Below are positions 1 through 11,695 of a stretch of 64,000 bases of DNA, in pieces (the stretch's first letter is position 1; each line of letters starts with the position of its first letter). This DNA is from Filobasidium wieringae (Eukaryota; Basidiomycota; Tremellomycetes; Filobasidiales; Filobasidiaceae), in NCBI GenBank assembly GCA_001600055.1, contig BCIV01000022.1, positions 62,001-126,000 of the forward strand, in the 5' to 3' direction. The position numbers were made by a program, and so were the translations under genes. The notes under the pieces are model-generated. The model was not told the DNA's origin. It was given only the letters and a program-made list of their open reading frames with translations, and made no database searches.

Positions 1-664
1 ATCGAACACGTTCTCACCTCTGCTGCAGTGAAATTGGAAATCGCAAAGGTCTTGAATTTCCCAGCCTTGTATGCATCGTCGATCGCCTGAAGAGTTTCTT
101 CGAACGGTGTTGTACGATCCGCTGCCCGAGGGATCAACCCCATTGAGCTATAAATTCCCTCAGATGGGTCGACCGACCTACTCACCAGCATGCAAGTAAT
201 AAATATCGACACCATCGGTATCCAACTCCTTCAAACTGATATCGATCTGCTTCAAGAGCTCGTCCCTGCTGTGCGCTCCAGGTCCTACGGGATACCACTT
301 GGTGGCCAGAGTCAATCCACGTTCCTTCCATCCGGCCTGGGCGGTGAATTGTTCTTGCTTCCCGGAACAATACAGTCGAGCGGTGTCCACCTCTGTGTAG
401 CCACGGGACTGGAAGAGGTCGAGGATGTTCTTGTATTCGTCTATAGAGTTGACTTTGGCGTGCTGCAACCATGAAGAGATGTACTCGGTATGAGGATGCG
501 AAAACAAATCAAGAGAAAGCGAGTGGGACTCACGGAAGCACCGCCATCGTCAGGGCCAAAGGTCATGACTGCAGCAGGACCAAATTCGATTATAGTCCCG
601 GACGCGCGCGTTAGGGATAGCACTACTTACGACCTAGAATGATGCGATTGGTAGGGGTCGACAT
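1..664 (-). CDS. Aldo-keto reductase, AKR7 (aflatoxin-aldehyde reductase) type, partial
   Basis: NADPH-dependent carbonyl reductase of the AKR7 group. I splice the exons 631-664, 534-568, 186-462 and 18-121; the rest lies beyond the left edge. The protein opens MSTPTNRIILGLMTFGPDDG, then shows the family's DTARLY (catalytic Asp and Tyr), ATKWYP (catalytic Lys) and YYLHA (catalytic His) in the right order, with TTPFEETLQAID after the next junction. All four donors read GTAAG or GTGAG. The ATG at 664 is chosen because the first 34-nt exon restores the short N-terminal strand usual in this family. AKR7 enzymes reduce aldehydes and dialdehydes in the cytosol. About 150 residues of an expected 330 are present. 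The family call is solid; the substrate is unknown. Confidence 0.88.
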
Positions 665-1017
665 TATTCAAATCGCTTGTAGTCTCAGTACGTATGATAC
701 TTGCACCAGCCGTGGTCCTTGGGAGACGATTAAGCGCCTTGCTATATATGTGATTCTACTCGGACCGCACTATCGGGAGAACTACGGAACCCGAAGTGGA
801 GGTGCGGTGGAGGTATCGGTGTGCTGATAGAATGAGGTGGAGGTAGCGATCCCGTCAAGACCGGTATAGATAGAGCCGGAGTTGTTTGTCGGAATGTTAT
901 GAGGATGCGGAACCGTTATCAGTTGTTATGTTCCTGGTCCGAATCGGACAGCCCGATAAAAATCGTTCGCTGGTTCCAACTCGAACCTGCTCGCCCGCCT
1001 TTCACCCTCCAACTCGC
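665..1017. other. Intergenic, upstream of the AKR and downstream of the NMO gene
   Basis: This stretch of about 350 bases holds the promoter side of the reductase gene and the 3' side of the nitronate monooxygenase gene. I see no coding signal or RNA gene in it. Confidence 0.5.
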
Positions 1018-2244
1018 TCACTGCTCCAACCCTCTCAACCTCTCCCATGCTTCGACCGCCTCCCGTTCCAATTCCCTGACGACCTCTCCAGCGGGCATCA
1101 TCTCGTTCATCTCTCCCACCCCAGTCCCAGCCCAAACGATAAGCCTTTCCGGATCACGTTCCAGTTCCGCTCTGGAGTACCGTGATTGTCGAATTTCCCT
1201 AGACCCCAGACCGATCTCGTACTCCTTCACAGTCAAGTTCTTGAGTCCACGACCGTCAACTCCCCTAGGCCAGGACAGGGTTTTCCGAGCCTCATCGAAA
1301 GCCATACTTCGGGTCGTATCTCCCGTCTTGGCCGCGAGTAACAAATCCTTGCGTTCCTTGGGGTACGAGCTTTCAGGTGTAAGGAGGAAACGAGTCCCAT
1401 ACACCGCCCCTGCTGCGCCCAAGGAGAGTGTGGAGAGGAGATGAGAGCCGGATGAGAGACCGCCAGCGCCTATTACGCAGGGATTGGTTGGACGGGTGGA
1501 GTTGGGATTGCGTGTTTTTAGGAGATCGACGATGGCAGGAAGAAGGTTCGATAGGGGGGGTGAAGTAGAGGAACCGTGACCTCCTGCTTCGATGCCTAGG
1601 ATAGACCGAAAATCGAGATGGGATTCGATGAGTCCGGCTTTGAAGTAAACATCGAGAGCAGAAGTAGGATCTCCGAACTAACCTTGAGCTACAATCACGT
1701 CCGCATCTGCTTCAATAGCGGCTTCAGCCTCTTGAACGCTTCCTACACCCATGAACAGCACCGAAGGCTCCATCTCTTCCGTTATATCCGTTACTTGATG
1801 AATCTCTCGTTCCCGCTTCTTGATCGCTTGTGCCCATTGCACGAGTTCCCGATCCGCTCCGAACGCCAGCCAGATCGCTCGAGGACGACATCTAAGGGCA
1901 GTATCGATACAGGCATAAGCCTTGGGTCGAGAATTGACGTCGTCCAGGGATGACGTTGCGATCCCTCCGTCTAGTTCGGTCAGCTTCCAGGCTAGGAACC
2001 CCATCCCCACTTCGACCCGGGAAGAATCATTCGCCCCGAGGATCTCCCTCACTTCGTTGAACTCCTTCTTTATTTGATCAGGTGTAAAGTATCCTCCCCC
2101 GATGAAGCCGAACCCTCCTGCCTGAGTTACGTGAGCTGCCAATTTCCCGCCTGCAGCACCACCCATTGGCCCGGAGACTATCGGGACCCGAAGCGAAGGA
2201 AGAAGGGAATGTAGGGCGGTCCGGAATGGGAGTTTGAGCGGCAT
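1018..2244 (-). CDS. Nitronate monooxygenase (2-nitropropane dioxygenase family)
   Basis: FMN enzyme that oxidises alkyl nitronates (or propionate 3-nitronate) to carbonyl compounds and nitrite. Two exons, 1683-2244 and 1018-1595, joined across an 87-nt intron, give 379 residues, the normal fungal length. The N terminus has PIVSGPMGGAAGG, the FMN-phosphate region VIVAQGIEAGGHGSS is rebuilt exactly at the splice junction, and GAGG and GAAGAVYGTRF follow. The His in AGGHG is the conserved catalytic or flavin-contacting residue of the family. Other members of this superfamily are enoyl reductases, but the glycine-rich signature favours NMO. It lies in tandem with the arrestin-like gene and the AKR on the same strand. 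Confidence 0.9.
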
Positions 2245-2479
2245 CGTTGGGGGAAGAATTCACTGAGCCAAATATATGGCGAGTGTGGTATCTAGAAAAG
2301 GTTCGAGTTGGACCATTTCATGCCGGAGCGCTCTTGGTGCTGACGTAAACGCTAATTGCGGATCCGCCGAGTTTGGTCACCGTAGCCACATTATCATTGG
2401 AACTAGCAAAACGAGGACCGCATCAAGCTATCTCTCAACCGGTATATACAACAACCTCTGGAACGCTACAGCCCCCCAA

Positions 2480-4320
2480 TCAAGCCGACCCCGTGACGGC
2501 CCGCTGACCGGGACTGGGCGATCCAAACTCTGCGAAATCCTCCTTCAAGCTCCAATAGTCCCTGCACAACAGCTTCGACAACTCCTTGCCCGCCTCCGCT
2601 CTCGTCTGTCGATCGTCCCCGTCCTCGGAATGGGGATAGTAGGCGGTGGTGACTCGAGGTTTCATCAGTTCCACGGGCCGGTCTTTCTGAGTGAACGACG
2701 AGTCGCTAGGGAATTTGATATGCACGCCCAGAACGTACTTTCAAGATGAAAAAGCAAACGGTATCAATTCCAATCCACACCCCGCACATCAAGATGCTCA
2801 TCGAGCGACTCACGATGAGTCTCAGAATATCGTTATCGAAACTAGGCAACCCGAGGATCCTCATGGTCCCCATCTGTACCAACGTCTTCCCCTCCCCCCC
2901 CGCGGCAGCGCCATCATCCACCCAAATCCCATCCTTGGTCACCTCGAACCTGGTCCCCTCTTCCCCCTTTTCCCCCGACTTGGTGGTCTCATGGACGAAC
3001 TGCCTCGCCGTACCTGTCTGGGTCTGTTTCTCTATCCAACGGGAGACGAGAAAGTTCAACTCGATCCGGCTCAGGTCCACGGGGGAGGTCTTGTGAGTGT
3101 GGGCGTGGGTGGACGAGGGGTAAGAAGTCGAGGCGTAGGCGGGGGAAGGATCTTCAGAGGACGTATAAGAGGGTAAACCCGTCCCCGTCCCTGCCCTTGC
3201 ACCGAGTTGGACGAGTAGGTAGTACGGTACCGCCCTCCCCGTCGGCCAACCGTCCAAACGAGGTGTAGCGAACTGACGACCTTTCGCTCAGTATGCGGGT
3301 GGAACACGACCCGACCCCGAAAACTCACCTTGACCCGTAGACTCGTTCCTCCCCCTGACGACGGCTCGTTCCTAGAGTTCGACCGGAACAACCCCCCCAA
3401 CCCAGCTTCCTTTGATTTCAACATCTCCTCGCATTCCTCCACGTTCCATTTCTCCGGTACGCTTGGGATCTGATTGGGTTGGGTGCGGGAGATGAGGCTG
3501 GAGATGCTTGGTATTGTCGGGGGGGACGAGGAGGGGGAGTGGGGGAGGTAGAGGAGGGGGATGATCTGGGTGTCACTGTGCGGGTGGGGAGTGGTGGTGG
3601 TGGTGTCAGTCTCGAGGCGTGTTGTTTAGGTGTAGATGCATCGGTTACTTGCGTTTTGGACATTCCTAGTCGTCCTTTACCCTTGACGACGACGGTAACT
3701 TGATACCGGCCTGGCGGGATTGAAAAAAGTGCAAGCTCGCCATTCAGTATCGACCCCTTGTACCCGATCTGTACGACTCACAGAACCCGCGAGAAGGAAG
3801 ACTGGAAGCCTTGATCTTTCCCAAATGCAAACTGACCGGTAATCCCTTCCGTCTCACGTCCACCTCGGGCACCTTGAAATCGAACTCGACCTCCTTTTCT
3901 CCATTAGGAGGGGTGTAGAGTTGTTTCACCGAGCTGAAGAGACGGGTGGCAGCTCGGTGGGTCGACGGTCCGCGCAGGGCTGATCCTGTCAGGGCGTCCC
4001 CGCCCCCCAAGGTCATCACGGTGGAGGTAGGCTGGAGGTCTACTTGTAAGACCGCTACGTACTGTTCGCGAGTCGTCACCGTTTCAATATAGTGATGCAC
4101 GTCACGGAAAAAAGCTACTCCACTTAGGGCCACTTACGAGCCATCCTGCGAATTCGATGGTGACCGATTCGACATGTTTGTACTCGGAGAGATCGACTTT
4201 CCCGTGTAAAGTGTCCCCGGAACAGATAAGAGGTTTATCATCCACCGGTAGAGATGCGCCGTTCGACGAGGTAATTCCTGTGAGACAAGCGGTGGACGAG
4301 GTGGAGGATGAGAAGATCAT
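2480..4320 (-). CDS. Arrestin-like (alpha-arrestin) adaptor protein
   Basis: Alpha-arrestins recruit Rsp5/Nedd4 ubiquitin ligases to plasma-membrane transporters. Exons: 4138-4320, 3782-4061, 3649-3710, 3329-3469, 2814-3272 and 2480-2737, giving 460 residues. The arrestin-N fold starts at PLICSGDTLHGKVDL and continues through VESVTIEFAGW; the strand YQVTVVVKGKGRLGMSKTQ then joins IPSVPEKW. The arrestin-C part has GWPTGRAVPYYLLVQL and, near the end, IYVLGVHIKF. One donor (GTAACC near 3648) is weak but keeps phase and removes a proline/serine stretch. The start is uncertain: the ATG at 4320 is used, but an upstream exon around 4745 is possible. No clear PPxY motif was found in the spliced parts. 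Confidence 0.72.
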
Positions 4321-4927
4321 ATCGTCGATAGGTATACGTTGTTGTGAGCTGTTAGCTGTCGAGGTGCAAGGTGCAGGTGGTGGCAGAGGACGGAACGTTG
4401 GGACGTCGGAATGGTTGATGGGTGTTCTATATATGCACATACGCACTCGGCGATTTCCCCGCGTGGGGTCTCCCGGGTCGTCACAAGGAGACTTGGCGTT
4501 CTGCCGAGGTGATGCCGGGTGAGTGTCCGGCAGAGGTCGAGCATAGCCAGAGAGAGCCTGTGGGTGGTCCGGTCCACGTTGGGACAAGAGAGGAGTAGGG
4601 ATGTAGGCTCATTGTGTGGTGTGGCTGGCTGTGGTGGTGGTGGTGGTGGTGCAGCAGTGAGGGACGCAGAGTGTTGCGATCGTACGCCCACCTGAGGATT
4701 ACACGTCACGTCACGATATGGTACTCACCTCCACCTGCCATGTTCCGATCACGTGACACCCACCTCGCTCGGTGGTATACAGTCATATCGGTAGCATTCA
4801 GCATTCGTGATGACGTTCACGTCTGCTCTGGTCACATACAAAATCTTCAACTTCGACATCTCCACTCGCCACTCGCACACTTCTCATTCGTCGTCACATC
4901 TCTATTCCACTCACTCCAGTACCCATC
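4321..4927. promoter_or_regulatory. Divergent intergenic region between arrestin-like and cyanamide hydratase genes
   Basis: About 600 bases between two genes read outward. It contains TCACGTGA-like and ACGTCACG repeats near 4707-4755 and a short GGT/CCA tract near 4632-4650. The open frames here are low-complexity and I do not accept them. It probably carries both promoters and possibly a 5' exon of the arrestin-like gene. Confidence 0.4.
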
Positions 4928-5844
4928 ATGCCATCCCATCCAGCAGGCTTCCAACCGGTCCCCCGGGACCCCTCCGCTCTCCCTTACTCTCAGACCAAAC
5001 CGGACATCTCCCTCTCCGACCTGCCCCTGCCTTCCACGGACCTCATCGAGCGGGCGAAAGAGTTCTTGAGACCCGTTTTGGGGGAGAAGGTGTGGGGACA
5101 TAGTCATCGTGCCTTCCTGTTCGGTGTGTGGAAGCGATTCTACGTATCCCTATCCTCTTCGTACTGGAGCTGACACGGCTACACGGCTTGTCATTTGTAT
5201 ATTACAGGAACGGCCATCGCGAAAAGCCAACTGGAGGATTACATCGAATACGACGCCGAATCGTTTTACCTCGCCTGTTTGTTTCACGATATCGGTTGTA
5301 CCCCAGAGAACATCAAAAAGTAAGCTCCCTCCCGCCCACGTAACAAACCTCTCACACTTAACTTGACCCCCCCCCGTCTCGCCCAGGACAAAACTCTCTT
5401 TCGAATTCTGGGGCGGGATCCAAGCGCACTCATGGTTGCTCTCTCACGGTGCCGACCAAGACCTGGCAGATTCCGTAGCGGAAGCCATCTTCAGGCATAC
5501 CGACTTTAACGAGGGCAAGATCGGTTGTAACGGACAACTCATCCAGCTCGGGACGTTGTACGGTTCGTCCTCTCTTCCTCTCTGCTCCCAGTCTGATCTC
5601 CCTTTGCTGACCACAATCCCGAATTCTCGCAGACAACATTCACGCCCACCCCACCCTCCTCCCCCCCGCACTGGTCCAATCCATCATCTCCGCCTGGCCA
5701 CGACCGGGGTGGGCGGGTTGTTTTGCCCAGGCGATGCAGCAGGAAGTGGACGCCAAGCCTTGGGCGCATGCGACGGAATTGAGGGGGAGTGAGAATTGGG
5801 ACAAGATCAGGGGGAACGAGTTGGCCAGGGGGGAGAAGGAGTAG
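4928..5844 (+). CDS. HD-domain cyanamide hydratase-like protein
   Basis: Cyanamide hydratases (Ddi2/Ddi3 and Cah type) convert cyanamide to urea with a metal-bound HD domain. Exons 4928-5123, 5208-5319, 5387-5562 and 5633-5844 give 231 residues, close to the family's roughly 225-245. The motifs are in order: WGHSHRAFLFGTAIA (first His), CLFHDIGCT (the HD pair), QAHSWLLS and AEAIFRHTDF. The ends of all three introns restore these motifs in phase. The C-terminal part has WAGCFAQAMQQEV, as in characterised members. Neighbouring nitronate and short-chain enzymes suggest a detoxification context, but that is inference. An isonitrile or other nitrile-like substrate cannot be excluded. Confidence 0.87.
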
Positions 5845-5950
5845 ATGGACGAGGATAAGAGAAACATGACCAGATTATAAATCGATACCATGAGTGATAC
5901 AAACTCAACAAGATCCTCCACGTGGTTGACCCGCTCCCGCCCCGCTGGCC

Positions 5951-6953
5951 CTACAACCACCGAGCCAACTCGTTCTCGGTATACTCCCAAAGCTCCTTTG
6001 ACGTCTTCTTATTGACGAACCTACTCTTCACCCCGACCTTGCCGACCGGATCGTAATATTCCCCCCTCTTGACCCCATCCCGTGCCGACGTCGCGGTCCA
6101 TAACGAGTTATACGCCCCCTGGACGGGTTCGATCGAGTTGAAGGAGGGCACGAACGTCCCGATCAACGACCCCATCGCTTTCACCACGGGGTGCATGGCG
6201 TGATACATCTCCGTCCGGACCAACCCGGGGTGAAGCGAGACGGCCAGGATGGAAGGGTACCGATCCGAGAGTTCTCGAGCGTAAAGCAGGTTGGCCAGTT
6301 TCGATCGACCGTACCGCTTCAGATCGGTCCTCCCCGCTCCGTAAGACTTGAACGAGGTCAGGTTGGGGTAATCGATCCCTCCCTCTGGAGTGGTCGAGTG
6401 AAGGGTGGAGGAGAGGAGGATGATCCTCACGTCCGCCCCTGCGGTTCGAGAGGTACGTTCCATAAGGGGAAGCAAGAGCCGGATCAGGAGCGAATGAGCG
6501 ATATGATTCACACCCCACATGGGTTCGTACCCCTCCTCGGTCAACTTGGCACCCTCGGGGGTAGCGTTGATCCCCGCATTGGCGAGCATGATGTCCAACC
6601 TCTCGTACCCCCTCAAGAACGTCTCCGCAGCTCGTCTCACCGAGTCCAGGCTGTTCATGTCGCAAGGAATGAAAGACACCTTGTCCGCTCCGGTTTGGGA
6701 GATGACCTTCTCCGCGGACTTGGCGTTCCGGCCGGTGAATACGATCTGCTTCGGGTTGTGTTTGGCAAGAGCGATGATGGTCTGTAGACCGATCCCGCTG
6801 GTTCCTGTCAAGGATGGCGAGTCAAGGCGAGGTACGATCAGATGAGTAACAGGAACGATGGTAGTTCGGTCGAGACTCACCTCCGGTGATGAAGATGACT
6901 TTACCGGAAAGATCACCGATCATCTGGTCGGGGTTGTAGGCTTTGACGTTCAT
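5951..6953 (-). CDS. Short-chain dehydrogenase/reductase (retinol dehydrogenase-like)
   Basis: NAD(P)-dependent SDR of 308 residues from exons 6881-6953 and 5951-6804. The cofactor loop is rebuilt at the junction as FITGGTSGIGLQ. The adenine-site CDMNSLDS, the stabilising LANAGI, the catalytic Ser region ILLSSTLHS and the active-site YGRSK (YxxxK) follow at normal spacing, with SLHPGLVRTEM after them. The N-terminal YNPDQMIGDLSGK is typical of fungal members related to WW-domain oxidoreductase and retinol dehydrogenase. Its 3' end lies about 100 bases from the convergent cyanamide hydratase gene. The substrate cannot be told from the sequence. Confidence 0.9.
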
Positions 6954-7420
6954 CGTTATCGATTGCGGTTGGCGTGATCAAGGAGGTTGTTTGCGTTCGT
7001 TGTTTGGATGTCGAGGTGAGTGGGAGGAAGTGAAGCTGGGAGGAACGACATGATCGAGTTGAACCATCCTGTGTGGCTGTATATATGGGTCTCATAGAAA
7101 ACGATTCCCAGGTCGAGATGGTCAATTTGATTGTTCAGGTGGTGACTAAAATGCTGATAAACGCGTGTGTTGCATGTGTTGATTGGGTAATACACGTCAT
7201 GTCACTTTGTCAAGATTGGTCACCCTCGCTGACTCAATCCTACCCCTGATCAGCCTCGTTGAAACCAAACCAAACTGAACGATCGCGATGAGTCGTATGG
7301 CATATGTTGGGACTACACTCATACGTACAAACCGACCGACAGCAATCTATATGTGGCAACCCCTACATTCCTCACTCTATCCATCACTAAACAGCAACTT
7401 CTAGGCTCTCGTTCGAGCGT
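6954..7420. other. Intergenic, upstream of the SDR gene
   Basis: About 470 bases. It is A/T-richer than the genes around it and includes a TATATA-type stretch at 7080-7085. I see no coding or RNA gene; it is presumably the SDR promoter plus the 3' end of the hydrolase gene. Confidence 0.4.
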
Positions 7421-8675
7421 CTACACCGCTCGACTGATAAATTCGATCAATCGAAGGTACGCGTCCTGAAAAGCCTTTCGTTCAGCTTCCTTGCTCAGCT
7501 GAAACGTGTAGAGGTGTCAGCGTCCACAACAAGCCGACGAGCTCGAGCATCGAACTTACGTCCGCTCGAGCGGCTGCCCAACCATGAGACGATGTCGGGT
7601 AATGCTTGAATACGCTTCGATCAGCATTGGGTTTCAGCTTGACCGTCTCAGTAAAGGCGGACATCTGAATGTCAAGACGCCGGTCAAGACGCAAAAACAG
7701 TGCTAGGTACCGCTAAGGAATGGCTTACATCTTTGGCGTCTTCGTCTTTTGACGTTAGTAGACATACGGGGACGTCGACGTTCTGCGCGTCTTCACCTGT
7801 CAACAACCTATTCCATCATTCAATACTGGCTGAGTTTTCCTGTACTATCGGACAAAAGTATTCGAACAGCATACGCAGGGTGGACCAGAGCCATAGCATC
7901 CAGGGTTTCAGACAGAACGCATAGTTTCGCGCCCCTTTTAAGGAATCGGTAGCATCAGCTTAGCGTAGACATGAGCAAGCAACTCCGTTGCCTGACCAAC
8001 AAAATCCCACTCCAATGACTTTCTTCGCGCCATCCGTCTTGAAGTTTTGAACCATTTGCGCCATGATACCCACCGAAGCACCGGGATCCGCAGGTCCGGC
8101 GAAAAATTCCTGTATTTCAGCGGCACTGTAAAAGTTAGAGATTAAAATATTGAATCAACGAGCGTATCTCGATTAGGACGTACTGCTCCGCTGTTTGTTC
8201 CGGACCAAAACATGCTGGATCGATCTCACTGCCTTTAAAGAAGTCGGGCATGATCACCCTGAGCCCCTGAGAAGCCAACAGGTCCGCGCCTAGTCGACCG
8301 AGAAATGGTACTGGCGATGGTCAGTTTGACCGTCAGACGCGTGAGTTGCGAGATGTTATCTCTTGCCTTGCTGAATTTGAGGACTGAACTTGAAGATATC
8401 AAAAGCGATGATGACAGCTTTCTGGGCATCCAAAGACCCGGTGGTGTAAGACTTGTAGCCCAGGAATTCCTATGGGCGAAGAAGGGATATCAGCGGGAGC
8501 TCAGATATCGAGGTACCAAACCTACCTTGAACTGCCCTTTAGGTTTATATTCCTGCTTGACTGGAAGAGAAGAACAGCATTCTATAGATGGGTAGATTGG
8601 ATTCAGTGTGAGTCTCCAGTGAGTTGACCGATATGTCATGTCGCTTGACAACTTACGCTTGTTATCGTTGATCAT
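7421..8675 (-). CDS. Dienelactone hydrolase family protein, nine exons
   Basis: Alpha/beta hydrolase with a catalytic Cys-Asp-His triad. Exons: 8657-8675, 8526-8581, 8367-8469, 8184-8289, 7997-8125, 7875-7934, 7729-7807, 7560-7664 and 7421-7498, giving 244 residues, the expected size. The N terminus MINDNKQCCSSLPV and YKPKGQF match fungal members. The nucleophile elbow GFCWGAKLC is created by a splice, TSKDEDA carries the Asp and TSSHGWAAAR carries the His. Intron 3 has a GC donor (GCAAGA at 8362-8366), and the intron in GFCW has the unusual donor GTCAGG. The family opens dienelactones from aromatic degradation, but many fungal copies have other ester substrates. It is divergent from the MFS gene. 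Confidence 0.85.
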
Positions 8676-9068
8676 AGTGCAATCAAGTCGTCACGAGGTA
8701 TGGTCACCTCGGGACAGATTTCCATCCTGCTATCCTGTTGCGTAGTCCCCCTTATATGCGTATACTTGTCAGAATAGCTTCACACTGGGTTAAACCTCGG
8801 AGGGAGGCTGTCTTTGAACTTTTCCAAATTGTCCGTGAAGTCGCGGACACGTTGGCCGAGAATTTCGGCCATCTTCCCTCGATCTCGGACGTGCAAATTG
8901 AACTGGATCGGGCTCGTATTGGCCACTGGGAGATGTCTTCATAATAACTCGGCCCGTGTACTGGATTCTACAATCGGTCAGAAGACAGCTCGACAATGTT
9001 CATCTGTGTTATCTGTTCTCTTCTAGAACGCTTGAAGTCAATAGCCAGTACTGAGATATACACTCAAG
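8676..9068. promoter_or_regulatory. Shared promoter between hydrolase and MFS exporter
   Basis: The 393 bases separate two start codons read outward, so both promoters must lie here. No known binding site is certain. CGG half-sites suited to Zn2Cys6 regulators occur, for example CCTCGG at 8797-8802 and 8706-8711. One of the two nearest downstream genes encodes such a regulator. Confidence 0.45.
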
Positions 9069-11441
9069 ATGAGTCGACGAGTACAGGAACATTCGAACAA
9101 GAATACCATTTCGCTTCAACCTGCAAAATCAACCCCTCGACATGGCGTAGAACCATCTCCAGATGCGATCGAGCTTGATCCGAGGGAGGCGACAATTTTA
9201 CCCGCAGACAAGCCATTCTCTGTCCTTTCTCGTCGTCAGAAGGTATACATGGCGTAGCGATATCGAGATCGTGACCGAGTTAATTCCGGCTTGTTCTTAT
9301 CAGCTCCTTATCGTGGCTCTGTCTAGTTTCGCCGGACTATTTTCGTGAGCCGCAACAGATTCATCGCGGTGCTAACAGATCTAGCTCTCACAAGCGCAAT
9401 TCCAAATCACTCAGACCGATCTCTAGCGTTATTTATGTTCCCGCTTTACCGCAAGTGGCGAAAGACTTCCGCCAGTCAACGCAGAATATCAATTTGACGA
9501 TCACTGTCTATTTGTGAGTCTAATATCTTGTACGTAGAGTATGAAGTCTCTCCTGATTGATCATGTGAAGGATTATGCAAGGTATAGCCCCAACAGTGTG
9601 GGGGACCCTAAGCGATCATCTAGGACGTCGTATCATCTACCTTACTACTTTATTCGTCTATGTTGGCTCCTGTATCGGACTTGCTTCGACCCCGGACTCT
9701 TCCTACTGGCTTCTCATGCTTTTAAGGTGCATGCAGTCCATTGGTGGGAGTTCAGTCATTGCCATTGGAGCGGGATGCGTCACAGACATCGCTACGAGGG
9801 AAGAACGAGCCGGTTACCTAGGTATCTTTGGGGCAGGGGCGATGTTCGGTCCTGCGAGTAAATAGGTTTCGCTAGACGTTTAGGATCTATACTGATCTGA
9901 TTCCCTTCCTGCTGCAGTCGGGCCGGTACTGGGGGGCGTTTTGGCGCAAAGTTTGAGCTGGAGGTCAGTTTCAAGGCTTACCGTATAGCAACCCATATTT
10001 TCCGCTCACCTCATCATATAGATGGATCTTTTGGTTCCTGGCGATCTTCAGCGGAGTGTGCTGGATCTCAATCCTACTGTGAGTGTTATCGCTTAATTTC
10101 TGCTGTTTCAAAACCGATGAATGCGTACAGGTTTTTACCCGAGACACTGCGAACCAAGGTCGGCGACGGGTCCATTCCTGCGTCACCTATCGGAACACCT
10201 CTATTCAACCTGACGTTCACGAGAAAGCGGGCTTCGGACGAAAGTGAGATAGATATGACGTCGAGGATTCCTTCGAAAAAAGTGAGCTGGCGCCCGGTGC
10301 GTATTCCCCCGAAACATTTTCTCATTGACTGGCGACCGTGGATCCGAGATAGTTCGACCTTCTACTTCCGATCAAGTTACTGCTCAATCCAGTGGTAGCT
10401 GCTTTACTCTTCTGCACGTCTTTATATTATGCGACATACTATTGCGTTTTGTGAGTGCCTGCCTCTTGATCTGACCACCCATCGATCCTATACACTCACG
10501 CGCGGAGCAGAACGATGTTTTCAACTCTGCTTCAAAGATATTATGGATACAACGAAGTGATCATTGGTTTATGTTACCTGTCAGTCGCATTTCAGGCTCT
10601 GACTGAGGTGCCAACGTTAAATGTACTCTCACTAGGTCTAATGGGGTAGGTGGAATTGTATCGACCCTGCTGACAGGACGAATCATGGACAGAGATTATA
10701 CTACAGCGAGACTCAGACTGGGGGACACGGATAATATTGACAATACGGCAGTTGATAACCTGCCCATAGAAAAAGTGCGATTGCGGTGGATGCCCGTCTA
10801 TGTCGGGTAAGTGAAGAATTCTTGCTTGGCTAAGTAAAGAACTGACCCCTACCAGATGACCAGGTTTTTCTTGGCCGCTGTGATAGCTTTCGGATGGAGT
10901 ATGCAAGTTCGGGCAAACGTAGCTGTCCCTATCCTAATGAACTTCTTCAGTAAGTCCATGTTACGAGATGACGCTCGTTCTTGTTGACGAGCAGCTCTGA
11001 CTGAACGGGATTCACGACTGCCAACAGTTGGTTACTCTGCAACTGGCATGATTTCTATCACTTCTACTATGGTTGTGGATCTATTCCCAGGAACAGGAGC
11101 TAGTGTGACCGCTTCCGTAATACCTATCATCCCTACGCGACATACGTGATCGCTGGAAGGTCCCTACGCCGTTGCGCTGCAGTTCAATCTGGTCAGATGC
11201 TGTATCGCTGCAGGAGCAGTGGCTCTGATGTAAGCATACAACGTATTTTTGGCATTTACCGGTCATCAGACGTTGATATCGAATGGATGTCGACAGCAAC
11301 CCTCTAGATACTGCGATCGGGACAGGCTGGGCTTTTGTGGTGGCAAGCGCGATCTGCGCGGCGAGCTTACCTGCGATCGTATTCGTACTCTGGAAGGGAC
11401 CTCGGATTCGACAAAGGAGGGCATCAGATACCGTATTGTAG
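9069..11441 (+). CDS. MFS transporter, DHA1 drug:H+ antiporter type, fourteen exons
   Basis: Proton-driven exporter in the plasma membrane. Exons: 9069-9242, 9304-9344, 9415-9513, 9571-9857, 9918-9963, 10022-10078, 10131-10296, 10377-10450, 10511-10579, 10636-10806, 10864-10949, 11028-11116, 11183-11229 and 11297-11441; total 516 residues. A hydrophilic N tail precedes TM1 (LIVALSSFAGLFS). Motif A is WGTLSDHLGRR, motif C is AIGPVLGG, and a charged central loop at 10150-10300 splits two six-helix halves. The second half has NPVVAALLF and TMVVDLFPGTGAS. This resembles the quinidine-resistance (Qdr/Aqr) branch. Context with a regulator and a hydrolase suggests export of a compound or product handled by this cluster. 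Confidence 0.88.
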
Positions 11442-11695
11442 AATGCGACAGTCTCGTAGGTTCCACAGACGTCGTCGTTCGTCGATCCGCCTGATCAAAT
11501 TGGATGCGATCTGTACTCTAGTGCTCGTATCAGCTCAGACTTATTTACCTGAGCTTCTCTCAATTCCGAGCATTGACTGTGACCTTCAGTTCCAGCCGCT
11601 CATATTTCTTGCGTATATTGTACGCATGCAAATGATAGCTCAACCTCATCGCCCGGATCGCCCGGGTCCATGATCCAATCGAAAGGAAGAGCGAA

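Noticed and set aside
899..1444. 181-codon plus-strand frame
   Set aside because: Antisense shadow of the nitronate monooxygenase exon and flank; no motif.
4614..5069. 151-codon plus-strand frame with a tryptophan run
   Set aside because: Low-complexity GGT repeat region overlapping the start of the cyanamide hydratase gene in another frame.
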